Below are positions 62,029 through 64,000 of a stretch of DNA of 64,000 nucleotides, piece by piece; position 1 is the first letter of the stretch, and each line of letters begins with the position of its first letter. The DNA comes from an uncultured Oxalobacteraceae bacterium. GTDB lineage: Bacteria > Pseudomonadota > Gammaproteobacteria > Burkholderiales > Burkholderiaceae_D. Position numbers and translations under genes: made by a program. The notes under the pieces were generated by a model. It was not told where the DNA came from and made no database searches. It saw nothing but the letters and a program-made list of their open reading frames with translations. The DNA is taken from assembly GCA_903914535.1 (NCBI GenBank), contig CAIWPG010000140.1:1-64000 (forward strand), given 5' to 3'.

Positions 62029-64000
62029 GGATGTTACTTAAAATGTGCACAAAAAATATGGGGTTATGGTCGCTGTGCCGATTATGCCTGTTTATGAGTC
62101 TTTTTGGCATAAGTGCCCAAACCTTCGCTCAAACGAACTCGATTGAAAATGTTACTGCCAGTCAGCAGGGTAATAATGTGATCGTCAAAGTGGGCTTGAA
62201 AAATGCACTGACAACACCGCCTCTGGGGTTTTCTACCGTGACTCCGGCTCGTATTGCGCTGGACTTTACGTCAACGTCTAACGGAATGGGAAAATCTGCC
62301 ATTGATATTAATTTAGGCAATGTACGTACTCTTAATATTGTTGAGGCAGGTGAGCGTTCCCGGCTGGTTTTTAACCTGACCCGCCCGCTTAATTTTGCCA
62401 GTGTGGTTGAGGGTAATATGCTGATTGTGACCATTGAAGGCTCTGGCGATGTGGCTACTCCGGTGAATTCAAGTGGTGTGCCGGTGCCTGCAACAACTGA
62501 GCTCACTGGTAAACAAGCGTTAAAAGATATCGATTTCCGTCGGGGCGTTTCCGGTGAAGGGCGTATTATTGTCGATTTACCCAGCAAGCAAATTGCGATC
62601 GATGTTCATCAGCAGGGACAAACAATCGTTGCAGATTTCTTAAAAGCAGATTTACCAGAAGTATTACACCGGCGTATGGATGTGAGTGATTTTGGTTCGC
62701 CGGTACAGACGATTACTACATCGTCCAAAGGTGACAATGTACATATGGTGATTGAGCCTAAGGGCTTGTGGGAGCACAGCGTCTACCAGAGCGACAGCCG
62801 GCTGGTGATTGAAGTTAAGCCGATTAAAGAAGATCCGAATAAACTGACTCAGGGGAGTCAGGGTTATCGTGGTGAAAAATTATCGCTGAATTTCCAGAAT
62901 GTTGAAGTTCGTTCCCTGTTGCAGGTGATTGCCGAAGTCAGTGGTTTTAATGTGATCGCCAGTGATACTGTGAACGGCAGCATTACCTTGCGCCTCAAAG
63001 ATATTCCCTGGGATCAGGCTTTGGAAATTATTATGCAATCCAAAGGTCTGGATATGCGTAAAAACGGTTCAGTTATCTGGGTTGCCCCTAAGGATGAATT
63101 ACTGACTAAAGAAAAACTGGAGCTCGAACAAAAAGCACAAATTGCTGAATTAGAACCATTGAAAACGGAAACCTATCAGCTGAACTATCAAAAAGCAGAA
63201 GCATTTAAAATGGTGTTCGGTCTTGATGGCAGCAGTCCGGGTATCCGGATTTTATCTAAACGGGGCAGTGCTGTTATTGATCCGCGTACCAACCAGTTAT
63301 TTGTAACCGATGTGGCATCACGTCTGGAAGAAATTGCTAAGTTGGTGAAAAAAACCGATATTGCATCGCGTCAGGTATTAATTGAAGCGCGGATAGTAGA
63401 GGCTACGGATGATTTTAGCCGGAATCTGGGGGCTAAACTTGGATTTACGGATAATAGTGTTGTTAATGGCACGCTGCCTGGCTCTGGTCTTGGTGGTAAT
63501 GCCCGGGCTGCTATTGGCGGAACATATCAGGGTGTGGCCAACCAGACTGGGCAGCTGGGTTCGGCTGCCGCTGTGGTGACAGATGTGACTGCCGGTCAGT
63601 TTTTTAGTTTGCCTGCTGCTGCCATTGGCGGTGTCAATCCGGGTAGCGTTGCACTGAGTTTATTCTCTTCAGGCGCTAATAAATTTCTGAATCTGGAGTT
63701 GTCGGCATTGGAGGCGGATGGTAAAGGTAAAATTATTTCCAGTCCGCGTGTCGTTACTGCTGATCAAATTAAGGCAGTAGTCGAGCAGGGAACAGAATTG
63801 CCATTTCAGGTAGCGACAAGTAGTGGTGCGACATCGATTACCTTCAAAAAAGCCAATCTGAAATTGGAAGTGACTCCGCAAATTACGCCGGATGGCAATG
63901 TTATTCTGGATGTGGACGTGAATAATGACAGTCCGGGTATTTTGACTACATCCGGTTATGCCATTAACAGTAAACACGTAAAAACACTGGTGATGGTTGA
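62025..64000 (+). CDS. pilQ: Type IV pilus secretin PilQ, truncated by the window end
   Basis: ATG overlaps the pilP stop; AMIN domain IENVTASQQGNNVIVKVGL; secretin segments (LSLNFQNVEVRSLLQVIAEVSGFNVIASDTV, QVLIEARIVEA). Confidence 0.95.
   Translation, partial: MRMLLKMCTKNMGLWSLCRLCLFMSLFGISAQTFAQTNSIENVTASQQGNNVIVKVGLKNALTTPPLGFSTVTPARIALDFTSTSNGMGKSAIDINLGNVRTLNIVEAGERSRLVFNLTRPLNFASVVEGNMLIVTIEGSGDVATPVNSSGVPVPATTELTGKQALKDIDFRRGVSGEGRIIVDLPSKQIAIDVHQQGQTIVADFLKADLPEVLHRRMDVSDFGSPVQTITTSSKGDNVHMVIEPKGLWEHSVYQSDSRLVIEVKPIKEDPNKLTQGSQGYRGEKLSLNFQNVEVRSLLQVIAEVSGFNVIASDTVNGSITLRLKDIPWDQALEIIMQSKGLDMRKNGSVIWVAPKDELLTKEKLELEQKAQIAELEPLKTETYQLNYQKAEAFKMVFGLDGSSPGIRILSKRGSAVIDPRTNQLFVTDVASRLEEIAKLVKKTDIASRQVLIEARIVEATDDFSRNLGAKLGFTDNSVVNGTLPGSGLGGNARAAIGGTYQGVANQTGQLGSAAAVVTDVTAGQFFSLPAAAIGGVNPGSVALSLFSSGANKFLNLELSALEADGKGKIISSPRVVTADQIKAVVEQGTELPFQVATSSGATSITFKKANLKLEVTPQITPDGNVILDVDVNNDSPGILTTSGYAINSKHVKTLVMV

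Overview
The window is chromosomal DNA from a betaproteobacterium, probably Burkholderiales/Oxalobacteraceae (inferred from synteny and protein character, not from a search). Most of it is housekeeping. In order it contains: a solitary 5S rRNA gene; a hydroxyisobutyrate-type dehydrogenase; a molybdopterin oxidoreductase; fadD; a multi-rhodanese/cysteine dioxygenase pair; an ATM1-type ABC exporter; gdhA; gltIJKL; pyrC; a DUF485/actP pair; an iron-regulated PepSY protein; a nitrate-assimilation cluster (nirB, nirD, an antitoxin-like gene, a nasA-flavoreductase fusion, nasT, nasS); a small scar with an unknown gene and a truncated Doc; glmS/lrp/glmU; ttcA; folB; a MidA-like methyltransferase; hemB; engB; a cytochrome c4/resB/ccsA cluster; msrPQ; lptM/cyaY; tandem PBP1A genes; and pilMNOPQ. 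The strongest non-coding signal is the nirB leader on the minus strand. It has a sigma54-type promoter, then two hairpins whose hexaloops (AAUGAC and AAUGAA) match the A1/G4 ANTAR recognition rule, then a strong intrinsic terminator. This fits NasT-dependent antitermination, with nasT and nasS encoded at the end of the same cluster. The most unusual coding observation is a HigA-type addiction-module antidote gene, with no visible toxin, lying 4 nt upstream of the nitrate reductase fusion gene. I saw no CRISPR array, tRNA gene, complete transposase or prophage. All family calls come from reading motifs by eye; no database search was run.
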